Positions 12,068 through 23,300 are shown, counted from the stretch's first letter. The stretch is DNA of 64,000 nt from Phragmites australis (GCF_958298935.1 NC_084938.1:8687501-8751500), one strand, 5' to 3'. Program-made: numbers and translations. Notes: generated from the sequence alone by a model not told the origin.

Positions 12068-15041
12068 TGTGGGAAATCGTCCAAATAATATTCTAATTAA
12101 TCACCAGGAGGATCATTATTCATAATCACAACCTTGATGATTAAATAGAATATCATCCCGATAGTCCAAATGCGTGTTTTGTGCCCAAGATTGGAACACA
12201 TGTCTTCCAACATCTAGCATCACAATATAACTTAAGAAAGAGCAAGTAATTAACCTTTATATTACAAGTCTTTAACATTCAACCATTTCGATAATTTACA
12301 ACAAAAGATAATAACAACTACGCAGCGGAAACATAAACATATATAACAAAAGAGAGTGGAGCCACATGCCCTTAGGCTCCACATCAAAAGCACGACCTTC
12401 GAGAGTAAGATGCACTACTCTTGCCCACCACCCTGATCGGCAGGCACGAAGTAGCCAAACACCGTCTCTTCCTCACCAGCAGTATCTAAAAACGCAAGCA
12501 TGAGTACGAAGGTACTTGCAAGACTTAAACCATATAGAGCACATATACATAGCTCGACTCTAAGAATTATGCGTTGAGCCATTAGTAAGGAAAAGCCACA
12601 TGGTTAAGTTAAACATAAGCGGTAAGCAATCTAGACATATATGTGTGAGCAACTAACTTAACCAACAACAACATAATTCTACCCTACCATAACCAACTGA
12701 ACATACAAAACTGGAACCATAAGAACATACATGTAACAAAGACCAACTCAACAATCTCACACATATCCAACTATCAACCACAAGCAAAAACTCTACGACC
12801 GATGCAGATGGACAGAAGCATGCTCATGACCGAGAGTGCGGCATTTTGAAATGTTTTTATACCCTGCAAGGGATATTCTTGGACCCACACGACTTGAGAA
12901 CTATACGGCTTGCATGACCACATAGATCCATACAAGGAGGTACTCATGTCAACCTTTCCCAATAAGCCTCAACCATTTGGATCATGCATCGCTTGATGCG
13001 GAGGTACTAAAACTACTCCCGGAGCAAACTAGCACCTCTTACAAGCTTGCCCGCTCACACCGTCGATGTTCACGCCTAAATGATCATAGCTACAGAGGTA
13101 TTCAGCTCGCCTTACCATTAGATCGACATGTGGTGAGTAAGGTAAGTGCTAAAGCCGACTACACTGACGATCGGTGCTTAAATGATGCAAGCGGTCTACA
13201 GTATCCAGGATCCTATCCCAACCTGTCCCCAGGACTTTCCTCCGGAGCAGATAACACCCCTAGCACCGCCCACATATCGTCTCATACTCATCACTCGTCT
13301 AACATCATTAACCCATAACCAACATTTTGATCATTATGAAAGTAAATAACGCCTATGCTCATGAACGATGAAACAATTCACCGCTCGACTTCTACGAATG
13401 ACCTATGTATTGCTAAGCATTTCGATTTAACTTGTAATCTAGACACCAACAACATACTCAAGACGACAAAGAAATGATGAACAACAATTCAAGGTAGAGG
13501 TAATGCATTCAACATAGGATCTACCCATTTGTACCCAATCTTAACTCGACACATGCAAACATACATAAGCATAATTTATTAATTTTAAACTTCATTCAAT
13601 TGAAAAAGGGTGCAATATACTTAGTTGCTTGCCTTGCTGCTCAGGTGGCTACCTATAGTTACCCACGCAACACTCGCAGAAATCCAGAAAATTGAAGTTG
13701 TCTTTGACCACGGTCGTCTCCCGCTCCGGCTCCTTGTTCGCTAAACAAGAACGCGTGCAATGATGAGCATGAATAAATGCAACAAGGTATGCCACAATAC
13801 TAAACAACATGCTAGAAGTATAAAACATGCGAATCAATGCAATACTAAATGATCTAAATAAAATCTGGAAAATAACAGCCATCCGGAATATCCAGGTTGG
13901 TTCCGGGTGTTCGGGTCCGGACCCTCCGGGTGAACCTTCGGAAGAGGCGCTCGGTTACTGCCTTTTGCTTGTTTGACCTGGAGTATCAGGGTGAATCCAG
14001 AATATCCGGGTTCCGGAGCCTCCGGGCCATCCTACGGTGAAGGCGCTCGGTTAGCCACTATTCTAACTCAACCCGAAACCTCTGGGCTGGTCCAGACTAT
14101 CCGGGATGTGCCGAACACTCCGGATGAGGCTACAGGAGAGGCTCTCGGTTATTCATTAACGCAGCTACCCGGAGTCTTCGGGCTTACCCGGATTATTCGG
14201 GTCATACAGACTTGGGTTCTTTCACAACTTTCCCCCCGAGTGATTCGACTCACTTTACAAATCTATGCTACACAAACGTGTATATGCCCTATCCAAAGAA
14301 TTCTAAACCCATCTTGCACTCTAAACTCTAACCAAATTTGAACACAATTCGACGGACGATTTTTGCTGAACTCGGAGTATCCGGGTGAGGCTGGAATATC
14401 CGGGTTAGCCCAGAAAACTTCTCTCGAGTGGATTTTTGGGTCGATTCAAGTTACGATCTTTTCCACGTCTAAAGGGAACATGTTAGGGATAGTCCAAGGG
14501 TTCTGGAACTTACTCATCAACTAGCAACACGATTCTAGAGCTCATATTCGTCCAAAACTATAATTTTGCTCCAAAAAGCTCAAGGATGCTAAGAACTACT
14601 TGATTCTCCCATAAAAACGAAAATGAATTGGATAGATGAGCAGCTCATGAGCTAGAAAATGCAATGGTACCACATGCATACCTTGGCCTTACTCCTAGAG
14701 AGAGAAATCCAAGGGAGAGTGAGAGAGCTTGAGAGGGGAGAGAGGGAGGGGGCTGCTGCAGCTGCTGGCTGCACGGTGGGGGCGTGGGGAGTGAGGGAGG
14801 AGAGAGAGAGCAGGTGGGGTTACCCACTTGAGTAGTTGGGATGGTGGGGCCCACATGTTAGAGAAATGAGGTGTTTTCAATGCGATTTCTATTCTTTTCT
14901 CTCCTAATTTTCTTTCCCTTATCCAAATGATTTTAAACAAATTGCTATAATATGGCAAAATAATTCCCCTCTAATTTAATTATGATGCTAATGACACATG
15001 ATTAAGCTTAATCACAAGATTACAAAATTTGGGATGTGACA
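12068..15041 (-). mobile_element. Element I: ~3 kb LTR-like insertion in LTR C (probable gypsy solo LTR)
   Basis: The 2974-bp unit reads TGTCACATCCCAAATTTTG at its minus-strand start and ends near ...CCCACA; it has 5-bp near-identical target duplications and no coding domains. Its 3' purine-rich, GA-repeat stretch and GTGGGGCCCACATGT block resemble those of element N (55097-58161), whose ends are TGTAACACCC and GGGTGTTACA. Very long LTRs that begin TGTAACACCC are known in Ty3-gypsy elements of grasses, so a solo LTR is favoured. A large terminal-inverted-repeat transposon is the alternative. Confidence 0.5.
13885..14410 (-). repeat. Array of CCGGA...TCCGG words in element I
   Basis: At least ten words built from the half-sites CCGGA, TCCGG or ATCCGGG (for example TCCGGACCCTCCGGG near 13917) occur in 525 bases. 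The array resembles those in LTRs A, B and C but has a different spacer. Confidence 0.65.
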
Positions 15042-15442
15042 CTTTCGATCACTTGTTGTCATGATCACTTCACAGCTTCAGTCACCAAGGCAAAGGTCTC
15101 CGCATCCCCGTACACGTATCTTGCCGTCGCTCCACACCAAGTCAGAGGGTCAACAAGTTTGGGCCATCAAGACCTAAGATGCCGGCGAGTCACCAAGACT
15201 ATAAGGTATTGGTGTACCTCTCGGTACATGCTAGGATCACTCCTTGATCCCTTTTTCAAGTTGCAGCACCTAACTACAACTCACTCTAGGCCTATAAGCG
15301 CTAAGCACTTATCTAATCTTGTGCTTAATTATCTTGGATGATCACATTAAGCACATTGGTGGCTTGGATATCTTCTTAAGTATATATGAGCTTCCTCTAG
15401 ACTATAACAGCATGCCACACATTAAATGATTGAGTTGAGGGG

Positions 15443-15450
15443 TATTTATA
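15443..15450 (-). promoter_or_regulatory. TATA box of LTR C
   Basis: TATAAATA on the minus strand, in the same GGGGTATTTATAG context as in LTRs A and B, marking the pol II promoter of this copia family. Confidence 0.65.
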
Positions 15451-15494
15451 GTCTCAAACCCGTCAACTAGCTATTTTCCCAACGGCTCAGAAAA

Positions 15495-16060
15495 GCTGTT
15501 AGCACCGGATAATTCGTTGAGAACAATAGTACTAACACCGAATTATCCGATGAGTACAAACTCAGAAACTAGCCGTTGGAACTCCACTCAAAGCCTCCGT
15601 GGACACCGAACATTTTGATGTGCATTCAAATTCATTAACGGACCTTCCGGTGAGTTATCTTGAACTAGATCGCGCTACTTCTTCTCAGTGTAAAATGCTT
15701 TGGTGCATTGATCTTCAGAACGTCGGACCTTTCAGTGGGTTGTTCTTCGTTATTCAACACTTGCAGTCACCTTTGCAAGTAATGCTCTGGTGTACACAAA
15801 CCAAGCATCGGACCTTCCTGTGGGTTAGTCTTCAGTCTTCTGCACTGTTATTCTTCTTTGCAAGAAATACTCCGGTGTTACCTAGTGTAGATCACCAGAC
15901 TATACGGTGAGGTACTCAGCATTCTCCTCCTTTGTCAGAAATACTTCTGTGAGTTCAATACATAGAGCACCAGACTATCTGGTGAGGCTATCAACATCTG
16001 TGCATAATGCTTCGATGAGTGTAAACTCTACTGCACCGGACGATCCGGTAAGGTCAATTC
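15495..16060 (-). repeat. Array of CACCGGATNATCCGGTG words in LTR C
   Basis: About a dozen degenerate copies built from ACCGGA / TCCGGTGAG half-sites lie directly upstream of the LTR TATA box in transcript orientation. The same array sits at the same place in LTRs A and B. Confidence 0.75.
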
Positions 16061-16226
16061 TTCTGGGACTTCTTCAATTCAATCAAACCTTATTCCGGCT
16101 GTGGTGACTTCTTGATGTATTGCATCCATAAGACCTACTATTATATATTTTTGATAAACATGTTAGTCCTAATACCTATATTATTATTAATCACAATCAT
16201 AATCTAATAAGACTATTTTTGCTATA

Positions 16227-16869
16227 TTTATTGGATGATAAATGGTAGAAACAACAACTATTTAGTGGCAAATATTTTATTTTCTCATATTTATAGGATT
16301 TGCTCAACAAGAGACATGTTTGTTTCGTTGGGAAGGTATCTCGTGTTTCTGCAAGAACGAAAGCCGGTACATACTTTTTGTTCAGCATAAGTTTCTAGTG
16401 GGCGTCCGTGTAACAAAGTTTTTGTTTTTTTAAGGCAAGTATATCGGTACAGTTTTATAGATTATCTTGTATATTGATATATAATCTTAAAATATTTTAA
16501 TCAATCTCTACATTAGGTTGTGAATGAAAGAAATGAAACAATGATAAATCATAGTCCTAAATTTTAGTTTATAAATGGTTCGCTTCATGGAACAACAATA
16601 TATTTCTCTCGCCTCCCTCTTTCTCCTCTACATTATTTAAAAATCCTATATAACATTATATGAGACAATATGTGAGAATATCTTACTATTGTCAACTATG
16701 CTAGGATAAAATAAAGCGCGTGTGAATACCTTACAATTGGAAAAATAAGCTCCGCGTTTCTTTAGAAAAAAAAAGGTCCGCGCATTTTAGATACCCAGCA
16801 ACCGTCACATCAACTAAAAACCCAAATTAACACCACCCACCGTAGTACCTGTGCTCTCTTCAGTTCAAT
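16227..16869. other. Flank between element C and the C1D gene
   Basis: The first ~60 bases resemble the PPT-side internal sequence of element B (shared words such as AACAACAACT and TAGTGGCAAAT); the rest is AT-rich with no recognised feature. It probably includes distal promoter DNA of the C1D gene. Confidence 0.4.
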
Positions 16870-16883
16870 ATGGACTAGGACGG
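16870..16883. repeat. SINE target duplication, left
   Basis: ATGGACTAGGACGG, identical over 14 bases to 17199-17212, brackets the SINE. Duplications of this length are typical of target-primed reverse transcription. Confidence 0.85.
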
Positions 16884-17198
16884 CGAACGTGCCCGGCACG
16901 GTGGTAAGGCTCCGTGGTGAGCCGAATTTATTTGGATTCGAAGCCTGGTGACGTAGTGGTTCTGATTTATTTCGGTTTTCACAGTTTTTTGGCGTGACGT
17001 TACAGAAGAGATTACGATGTTCTTGTTGTCTACGGGATTCTCAATGAGTTCTGATGATTTTTGGATAAACGTTTTCTTTAAGCTGTGTGTAGTTATAGGG
17101 TTAGTATGTGCGTGCGTTAGGTATGTGTGGAGTGAATGTGTGTGTTCATATTTAGATAGTATAGCTGTATTTAGTGGTGAAGAGTAAAAAAAAAAAAC
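16884..17198 (+). mobile_element. tRNA-derived SINE inserted upstream of C1D
   Basis: The 315-bp insertion ends in a poly-A run (17187-17197) and is flanked by a perfect 14-bp target duplication. A pol III B box, GATTCGAAGCC, lies at 16935-16945, and the head contains GGCACGGTGGTAAGG and GGTGGTGAGCC-like words that resemble grass Au/p-SINE heads. The body has no coding potential. It was mobilised by a LINE in trans. It sits about 110-430 bases upstream of the C1D start codon and so lies in the promoter or 5' UTR. Confidence 0.85.
16935..16945 (+). promoter_or_regulatory. SINE pol III B box
   Basis: GATTCGAAGCC fits the B-box consensus GRTTCGANNCC, at the expected distance (about 50-60 bases) from the SINE 5' end. 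Confidence 0.65.
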
Positions 17199-17212
17199 AT
17201 GGACTAGGACGG
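17199..17212. repeat. SINE target duplication, right
   Basis: ATGGACTAGGACGG follows the SINE poly-A tail directly and matches the left copy at 16870-16883. Confidence 0.85.
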
Positions 17213-17220
17213 TTCAATGA

Positions 17221-17229
17221 AAACCCTAA
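17221..17229 (+). promoter_or_regulatory. telo box near the C1D start
   Basis: AAACCCTAA lies 80 bases upstream of the C1D start codon. The telo box (AAACCCTA) is an established element in plant promoters of ribosome-biogenesis and translation genes, which fits an exosome and rRNA-processing cofactor. It lies on the gene side of the SINE, so the insertion did not separate it from the coding region. Confidence 0.5.
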
Positions 17230-17308
17230 AAACAGCCCTTTAACCGTGCACCCGAAACAACCCGACTCCCTGAATTCCTCGCCGCCGTCTCAACCCACCC
17301 ACCCACCC

Positions 17309-19262
17309 ATGGCCGCCAACGCCGCCGAAGCCCCCTCCGCGGTGCCCCCGTCGGTGGTCTCCGCCGCCGAAGAGACGCTCGCGGCCGCCGAGTCCGTCGG
17401 GGACCACCTCTCCCAGCTGCTCGCGGCGGCGGCCGAGGACCCCGACGCCGTGGCCGAGCTCCCGCCCCTGCTCCGGGCGCGCGCCTTCCTTGCCGTGGCG
17501 CAGGCCGCGACCTCCCTCTTTTCAGGCATTGCTCGCGCTTCCCCTTCTCGTTGCATTGTCTTTACCTTTCTTCTGATTAAGCGTCTCCTTTTGGGTTTTT
17601 TTCGCAGTGCGGCTAAGGTGTTCGGGAATTGACCCTAACGAGCACACTATCAGAAAGGAGTTTGTAAGCTCCTCTCAGCTCTGAGAATCCTCGTTCCTTG
17701 GAAATTTGAATTATCTTTGTTTCTGATGTCCTTGGAGTAGAAGTTAGATTTCAATGTTATTAGCTGGAACAAAGATGGTGTATTTCCGTTTATTATATGT
17801 ACTTGATGCGAGTATATGTTCACCTGGGAGTATTGCACGCGATTGCTGTGTGGGCAAACTAGGCTTGTTGAATGTGGACATGGTTTACAATGTACTGTAT
17901 GTTTCGTGGATCAGAACAGAGCGTCTAGGTTTGTAATATCACCTTTGACATGGTTTAGTGTTTAGCTTTGTGTGCTGTTGTTGCCCATGTGGAGCAGAGA
18001 GTCTGTTTGGGAGATAGATTTGGGTGCCAGAAAATTTTAGTATTTGTGATTCTTGGGGTTATATGTCTATTCTATGATATTTCTATATATATAGAATATG
18101 GTATCTAATATGACACCCGATTTATCAAAGGGATTCGGTTGGTGACTTACCCATTTTATATAGCAATCCCTGATCAAAGAGAGAACAATATCCATTTCAA
18201 AACATTTCTAATGGATTCCTTGGTTCGGACCGACAAAGTAATGGCACTCGATTATTATCAACCCGACTGCAATCTTTTCTGTCGCTAAGGATTGCACCGT
18301 GTGGGGATATCTTAAATAGAAAACTATATGTTTATTTCTGTCAACATTTGTGCTAAATTTGTTTTAAGTTCAATATAATGAGAAAGTTTGGATATTGACA
18401 GTTCTTGGGTGAAGAGTTCGATGTGTGCACATCATGAATTGGAAAATTCAATCTTTGTATTTTGTTAGCTATTCTGCTACTTCTTGGAAGTTATATTTTA
18501 GAAGAAGGTTTTGATATTTTGTAATCCTTGAATGGAGAGTCCTATGTAGCCACATGGAAATTCAATCTTTATAAATTTTCAACTATTCTGCTACTTGAGC
18601 TGGGAGAAAGTTTTGATATTTTTTATTGTTGGGTGGAGTCTATGTGGCCAGTATTTGCAGTGAAAATGCAGTCTTTGTATTTTTGTCAACTAGTCTGGCA
18701 CTTCAGTTGGAAGTTTCATTTTCTGAGGCCTCGTTCTTTTCTTTCTAGGAGAGGTTAAGCCTGTGGCAGGAGAAGTTAAATCGATTTGAGGACTGGGATA
18801 AGGGTAATTTACTGTGTATTTCACGCTTGATTCATTTCTAGTTTATTCATGTATATGCAACGCTGGTACCTACTTACTGCCTGAATTGAATTGCAGCACC
18901 ACTTCGCCCTACTACTACACTGAATACACAAGCAGCAGCAAGGTTCATTGGACGCTCACTGCCCCATTTGACATCTGGTACATAATCGGCTATTTTGTGT
19001 GGGTGCTTGGGTTTTTGTTGGATGGAGATGAGGTTTTATTCTTGTTGTTTCAGATCAGAAGAGGAGCATGCAGGCAATCAGTAGAGGAGGAGGAAGAGGC
19101 TGGTCTGGGCACAAGAGAAAGCCAGAGCCCGCACCAGAGAAGAAATCTGTTCGTGCTGCTGCAGAAGAGTTCCTTGCAAAGGCTGCTCAGGAACTTATTG
19201 GGCATAGTGATAGCAGGGTGAAGGGCCCTGTTAGACTCGTTCCTGATGAAGATGAGGACTAG
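17309..19262 (+). CDS. C1D: C1D/Rrp47-family nuclear nucleic-acid-binding protein (exosome cofactor)
   Basis: Five coding exons join to a 205-residue protein: 17309-17525, 17608-17663, 18749-18803, 18897-18977 and 19054-19262 (stop). Phases fit throughout, and total coding length is 618 bases. Residues ~15-110 form the Sas10/Utp3/C1D domain, with the family-typical [32 protein letters not shown] and [14 protein letters not shown] blocks; a basic Gly/Arg/Lys linker and an Ala/Glu helix follow, then an acidic tail DEDED. In yeast and animals the family (Lrp1/Rrp47, C1D) binds Rrp6 and RNA and supports nuclear exosome processing of 5.8S rRNA and snoRNAs; the plant role is inferred. The ATG at 17309 is chosen because an in-frame upstream ATG (17174) lies inside the SINE tail. 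Intron 1 uses a GC donor (17526-17527) with a normal AG acceptor; the other introns are GT-AG. Introns are 82, 1085, 93 and 76 bases. No coding defect is seen, so the gene looks functional. Confidence 0.9.
17526..17607 (+). other. C1D intron 1, GC-AG type
   Basis: Exon 1 ends ...TTTTCAG and the intron begins GCATTG, ending TTTTTTCGCAG. Only this junction restores the continuous family sequence SLFS-V-RLRCSG. A GT alternative in ...TCTCGTTGC would add about ten residues not expected in the family. Confidence 0.75.
18400..18730 (+). repeat. Three diverged ~105-120-bp repeats in C1D intron 2
   Basis: Three successive copies (about 18400-18525, 18526-18627 and 18628-18730) share GGTGGAGT or GAATGGAGAGT, CACAT, AAATTCAATCTTT, TCAACTATTCTGCTACTT and AGTTTTGATATTTT blocks. 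They lie just upstream of the intron 2 acceptor. Confidence 0.65.
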
Positions 19263-19985
19263 ATCAGTATGTTAGTTTTGTCAAGATATCAGGTATTAAT
19301 TGTTGCTGGTATGCTTACATAGCTTTGTTATTGAAAATAGATCTGACATAAGGGTATATATGGCAACAAAATCACGGTTCACAGGATCTCACTACATGAT
19401 GTAAATCATAATCCATGTATGCGATACTAACATTAGATGCCTTTTATAGATTATTGACATTAGTAGACTTAATATTTAGTTTCTTGATTTTCTACTATTC
19501 AACTACCTAATACAAATATCTTCAGGTTTCAGTTTTAGATAGTTCTTTCTTGTACTCTACTGATGCAATGTAATTTAGGTACATATATTTTTTTAAATCG
19601 GATAAGTCCATGTTTGTTACCTACTATGGGGTTTAGTCCAAAGTGCACCCCCAGATCAACTTTTAGCTTCTGCAGTATTCTATGCTGACATGTATAGTGC
19701 AGTTAGTTTAAACACATGCTGTTTTAGCCCTTTAGCCAGTTGCCTAGCTGTCACTGCCAGGGTCTGGAAAATTGAAGAGGGAATACAGATGTCAGGTTAT
19801 GTCTTGTAGTGATGATTTTCAGCTCGGAGTATGGCCAAGTTGTAAATTACTCTGTCCAGACAATTTCACAGTTTCAAGTGAAGGCATATTTTTGCCTGTT
19901 TCTTATGTTTTGCCTTGCTAGCAGTACTAGATCTTGGAACGCGTAGAATGAGTTGACTACATTTTATCTCATGATGGTAAATTGT
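19263..19985 (+). other. C1D 3' UTR and downstream flank
   Basis: AT-rich DNA with no open frame of note. The 3' UTR of C1D must begin here. Plant poly(A) signals are too loose to fix an end point, although several AATAAA-like and TTGAAAATAG stretches lie within 100 bases of the stop. Confidence 0.45.
19981..19985. repeat. Solo-LTR target duplication, left (ATTGT)
   Basis: ATTGT directly precedes TGTTATGATCC and is repeated exactly at 20306-20310 after ...CATGACA. Confidence 0.8.
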
Positions 19986-20305
19986 TGTTATGATCCTAGG
20001 ATCATTAGGGAGATAAACATCCGCCAGGAGGATAGCTAGGCAGTGGCTGCTGCTAGGGGAGGAATTAAACTATAGATCGGCTGATATAGATTGGGGATAG
20101 TCGGGTGGATACTCCCTTTATATAGAGAGGGAAAATTACAATCCTAAATCAATTCCAACTCCAAACTTATCTCTAAATAAATCAGCTCGAATCCTAATAT
20201 ATCAAACTTATCTCCTAATTAAAAGGTAAGATTTATCTCCTGCTGCTGCCATGATGATCCTTGGGCCTACCGCCCCACACGAGCGGCTGGCTGGGCGCCA
20301 TGACA
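19986..20305. mobile_element. 320-bp solo LTR with perfect 5-bp target duplication
   Basis: The unit starts TGTTATG and ends CATGACA, an inverted repeat of seven with one mismatch and TG...CA tips, and is flanked by ATTGT on both sides. It holds a symmetrical TATA region, CCCTTTATATAGAGGG (about 20113-20128), and no coding sequence. A full element collapsed by LTR-LTR recombination gives this structure; a small TRIM-type element is possible too. Strand cannot be decided, because the TATA region reads similarly both ways. Confidence 0.8.
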
Positions 20306-20310
20306 ATTGT
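20306..20310. repeat. Solo-LTR target duplication, right (ATTGT)
   Basis: Exact match to 19981-19985, immediately after the terminal CA. Confidence 0.8.
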
Positions 20311-23300
20311 AGTACCTAATATTGTAATATGTAGTTCACCTGGCTCTCCGTTCTACATAAGGCGTAAGGGAGTTTACATATGCTTTGGAGGGTCTATTAT
20401 TTCTCATATGCAACACCCATATGCACAGTTTTTGTACATTCAAGTACATCTCAGTTCTTCCAAGAGATGCATCATTGAAATGCACATGGGCTTGTGATAA
20501 TTAGTTTAGGCTTGGCTAGCAGAATCTATTGGTGTTGACTGGTAGATACAATAATCTTTCTTGTCTCCAAGTGTGTGTTTCATATTGAACTTTAGTATTC
20601 TGTTGAAAGAATTGTTAATAGATGGCATATTTTTATTAATAGGATAGGACCATGTATAGTTTGTGAACACAATTTTTTTTGTCATGCTATTTCTAATACA
20701 TAGCTTTAGAGATTGACAGCAGCAGGGCATTGGTTTTGGTGAAAGAATTGTTTATGCTGTTGTACCACAATCACGTGTGTACTGTAGTTCTTATCCTGTG
20801 TTGCATTTGTGAGCAATACTCAGTACACAACCTGGTATTGGTTGGTGTAGAAGCAATCAACAAAAGTTTACTTGAGTACTTGAGATACTCTAGCTTCACC
20901 TACCCACCAAGCCTCAGTTTTTCTTGCAAGTTTAAGCACACCAATATCGATGTGTGATCAGATGGGGAGGAACACCAAACATGTGGCATTTGGGGAAACA
21001 GGTGACCTTTTTTTTTAGGGGAGAAAAGTAAACTGGGTTTTCAAGAGGGGGGGGGGGGGGGGAGGAAAATATTCTCTTCTTTTAGTTGATGAACTAGAGT
21101 AGCAGAAATATCGAGGTTCTTGCGATTGCGTTATTTCATTGGAGTGAAAATTTGTCATGATATGTTGTAGTGCCATATGCATTTCTCAGTTTGATGTAGA
21201 ATCCAGCTAGCTCCAGAATGGTCCTCGATTAACCAGTTTAAAATTAGCAATTTTCAGCCAATGGAAATTAGTTCTCCACCTTTTGGAACCCTAGTCAAAT
21301 GTTTTAGCCCAATCAGCTCCCCATCATGGCAATCTTTTGCTATCTGAGCATTTCTGCCCAACATGTGATCATCAAAATGTATGCCATTGCAATTTACAGA
21401 CTTGGCAAGAGTTGTTCTTTTTGAACCATGTACTTCAGAACGAGCGCACTTGGCTTGCATTCTATTGCAGTCCCCTTTTGACCCCTGACTATTTGTTCTG
21501 TTTCTATGCAGCAAAAATGGATGCTTGGCAGGTGACATGCCTGCTTCAGCGGCTGTGAAAAGCAAGATACAGTTCTGGATGATGAAGATAAATTTACCTA
21601 CAGTGCTGTGTTGTAAATGGGAACAGGGAATGGAGCAGAGGCTTGCTTGCTTCCTATGTTGCGGAAGCAATTGGCTTCAAATCTATTAGTGCTGTTTATC
21701 TTAATTTCTTTCCAGAGAAAATTTTGACTTCTTTTTATTAGTGGAGCTGGAGTAACTATATGGTGAGTGTTGTGCAATACCCTTAATAATGGGTGTTGTC
21801 TATATTACTTCTCGAATGGCAACTAGATTTGCCAAAAATTTTGAACCTGCAATTTTTGGGGTACTCAGACGTCTGCTATATTAATGTTAATTGATGAGCA
21901 GCTTTTGCAGACTGGGTGTGCCTGAGTGCTCAAATATGTGTACCGATTCTTATACGGTAGGGTTCATATGCTCTACACTTTCCGCATCATATTAATTATT
22001 CGTTATAGTATGGTGGAGTCGCAGATCACAACATTCTGTTATTTTGTGCAGTCTGGATCTATGTATGTGCATTGATCCTAATATGGGCAAATTGCTTTCC
22101 ATACAACTCTTTGCCAAATCCTCCTATAGTCTGGATCTATATGTATGTATCTGTTATTTTGTTCAGCTCCTTCCGTTTGCTGAGTAGATCTTCTATGTTA
22201 AGTTTTTGTTTCCTATGCCGAAGATTTGATCGACATTTCAGATGTACCTTTGGATATTTGCTCCTGATCGATTAGAAAATGCAGCTGATGGCTGTCATTT
22301 TCGCTTCAGGCGATGGTGATAGCTGGTGAAAATACCTGCCGAATGGGATGATGCTTCTACAGTGTACAAGGAGATGCTTCATCTTGAGAAGGATGCTGAA
22401 CAAGTTGTTTTGCCTACTGCCAACGCTTACAGGGCTTCGAGGTTTGCCATTGTAAGGCCATGGGCGATGAAACTACAACTTGGTAGATGCGCTAGAAGTC
22501 ATTACAATTCAGCTGTAACCAGATTCTTTAAGAACATGCTCTGAATTCTGAACATTGGTTGTTTGCCGGAATATGTCGAACAAAATAAAATCATACTGCT
22601 AAAGCTGAAATCAGGATAGGAGTTACCTTTCTGGAGCGCTGCAGCTAAGACCGATGTGCTACTATTTTTCAATGGAGTCAGTATCCTTGTTCTTGTATTG
22701 GCCTGGGGACAAGGCCTCGTGCTCAAGCTCAGTGGTGTTCAGTGATCTTATACCCGGTGTTGTGGTTTCAACTTTCACAATTATATAAGGAAACACATAT
22801 CGTGCATCTGGAAACCTATTGCATATTTGTAAAAGATTATTAAAGTATTAATCAAGTATTGTTACAATTGTGCATAAAACCATAGTTAGCTAATTTGCTA
22901 CAACTTTCTTTCAAACATTTCCATTCCATTATTGATAATAAAAAATTTCCATGCTAAAGTACAAGAGGGGAATAAAATTTCCACAACAAAGTGCACGTTT
23001 AGTAAATAATTTTCAATAATTATTTAACCAATTTAAAGTCAAAGGAAGCAGAACCAAACTCAAAGAAAGTAGGCATAACATGGCTTGTATGTGTTTCAGT
23101 TTCATATACGCATTCTCCTGAGCACAAGTACTTTCTAACAAAAGGAATTACATTCACTCCGGGCTCTGATTGCAAACCGGAGTTCCGAAGCACACAGTGA
23201 GTAGTAGGATACCACTTTGGTAACCATCTTACAGAATAAACCCAAGAAAACCTTACACCAACTAGCAAGCTACTAACTTTAGAGCTAACAAGAAATACTC

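Larger units (their letters stand above)
10966..16226 (-). mobile_element. Element C: 5' part of a minus-strand copia element (gag, PBS, 5' LTR)
   Basis: From right to left on the minus strand: 5' LTR (11656-16226, split by element I), PBS (11641-11655) and the beginning of gag (11594 down to about 10966). The gag and LTR are clearly of the same family as element B (26883-33115), although strongly diverged. The rest of the element has been lost at the junction with LTR H. Confidence 0.65.
15042..16226 (-). repeat. 5' LTR of element C, U3-side part
   Basis: Resumes with TCGATCACTT and follows LTRs A and B through CACCAAGTC, GGTCAACAAG, GAGTCACCAAGACT and GGATCACTCCTTGATCC. It carries a minus-strand TATA box (15443-15450) and a palindromic array (15495-16060), and ends at TTTTTGCTATA, matching the TTTTGCTACA end of LTR A. 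The total uninterrupted LTR is about 1.6 kb. Confidence 0.75.

Noticed and set aside
17174..17308. In-frame N-terminal extension of C1D starting at an upstream ATG
   Set aside because: The ATG and the Lys-rich start lie in the SINE and its poly-A tail; family members start at MAANAA-like Ala-rich heads, so the ATG at 17309 is preferred.
22326..22544. Possible coding exon after an acceptor-like TTCGCTTCAG
   Set aside because: All three frames from the acceptor hit a stop within 15 codons and the reading resembles no known family.
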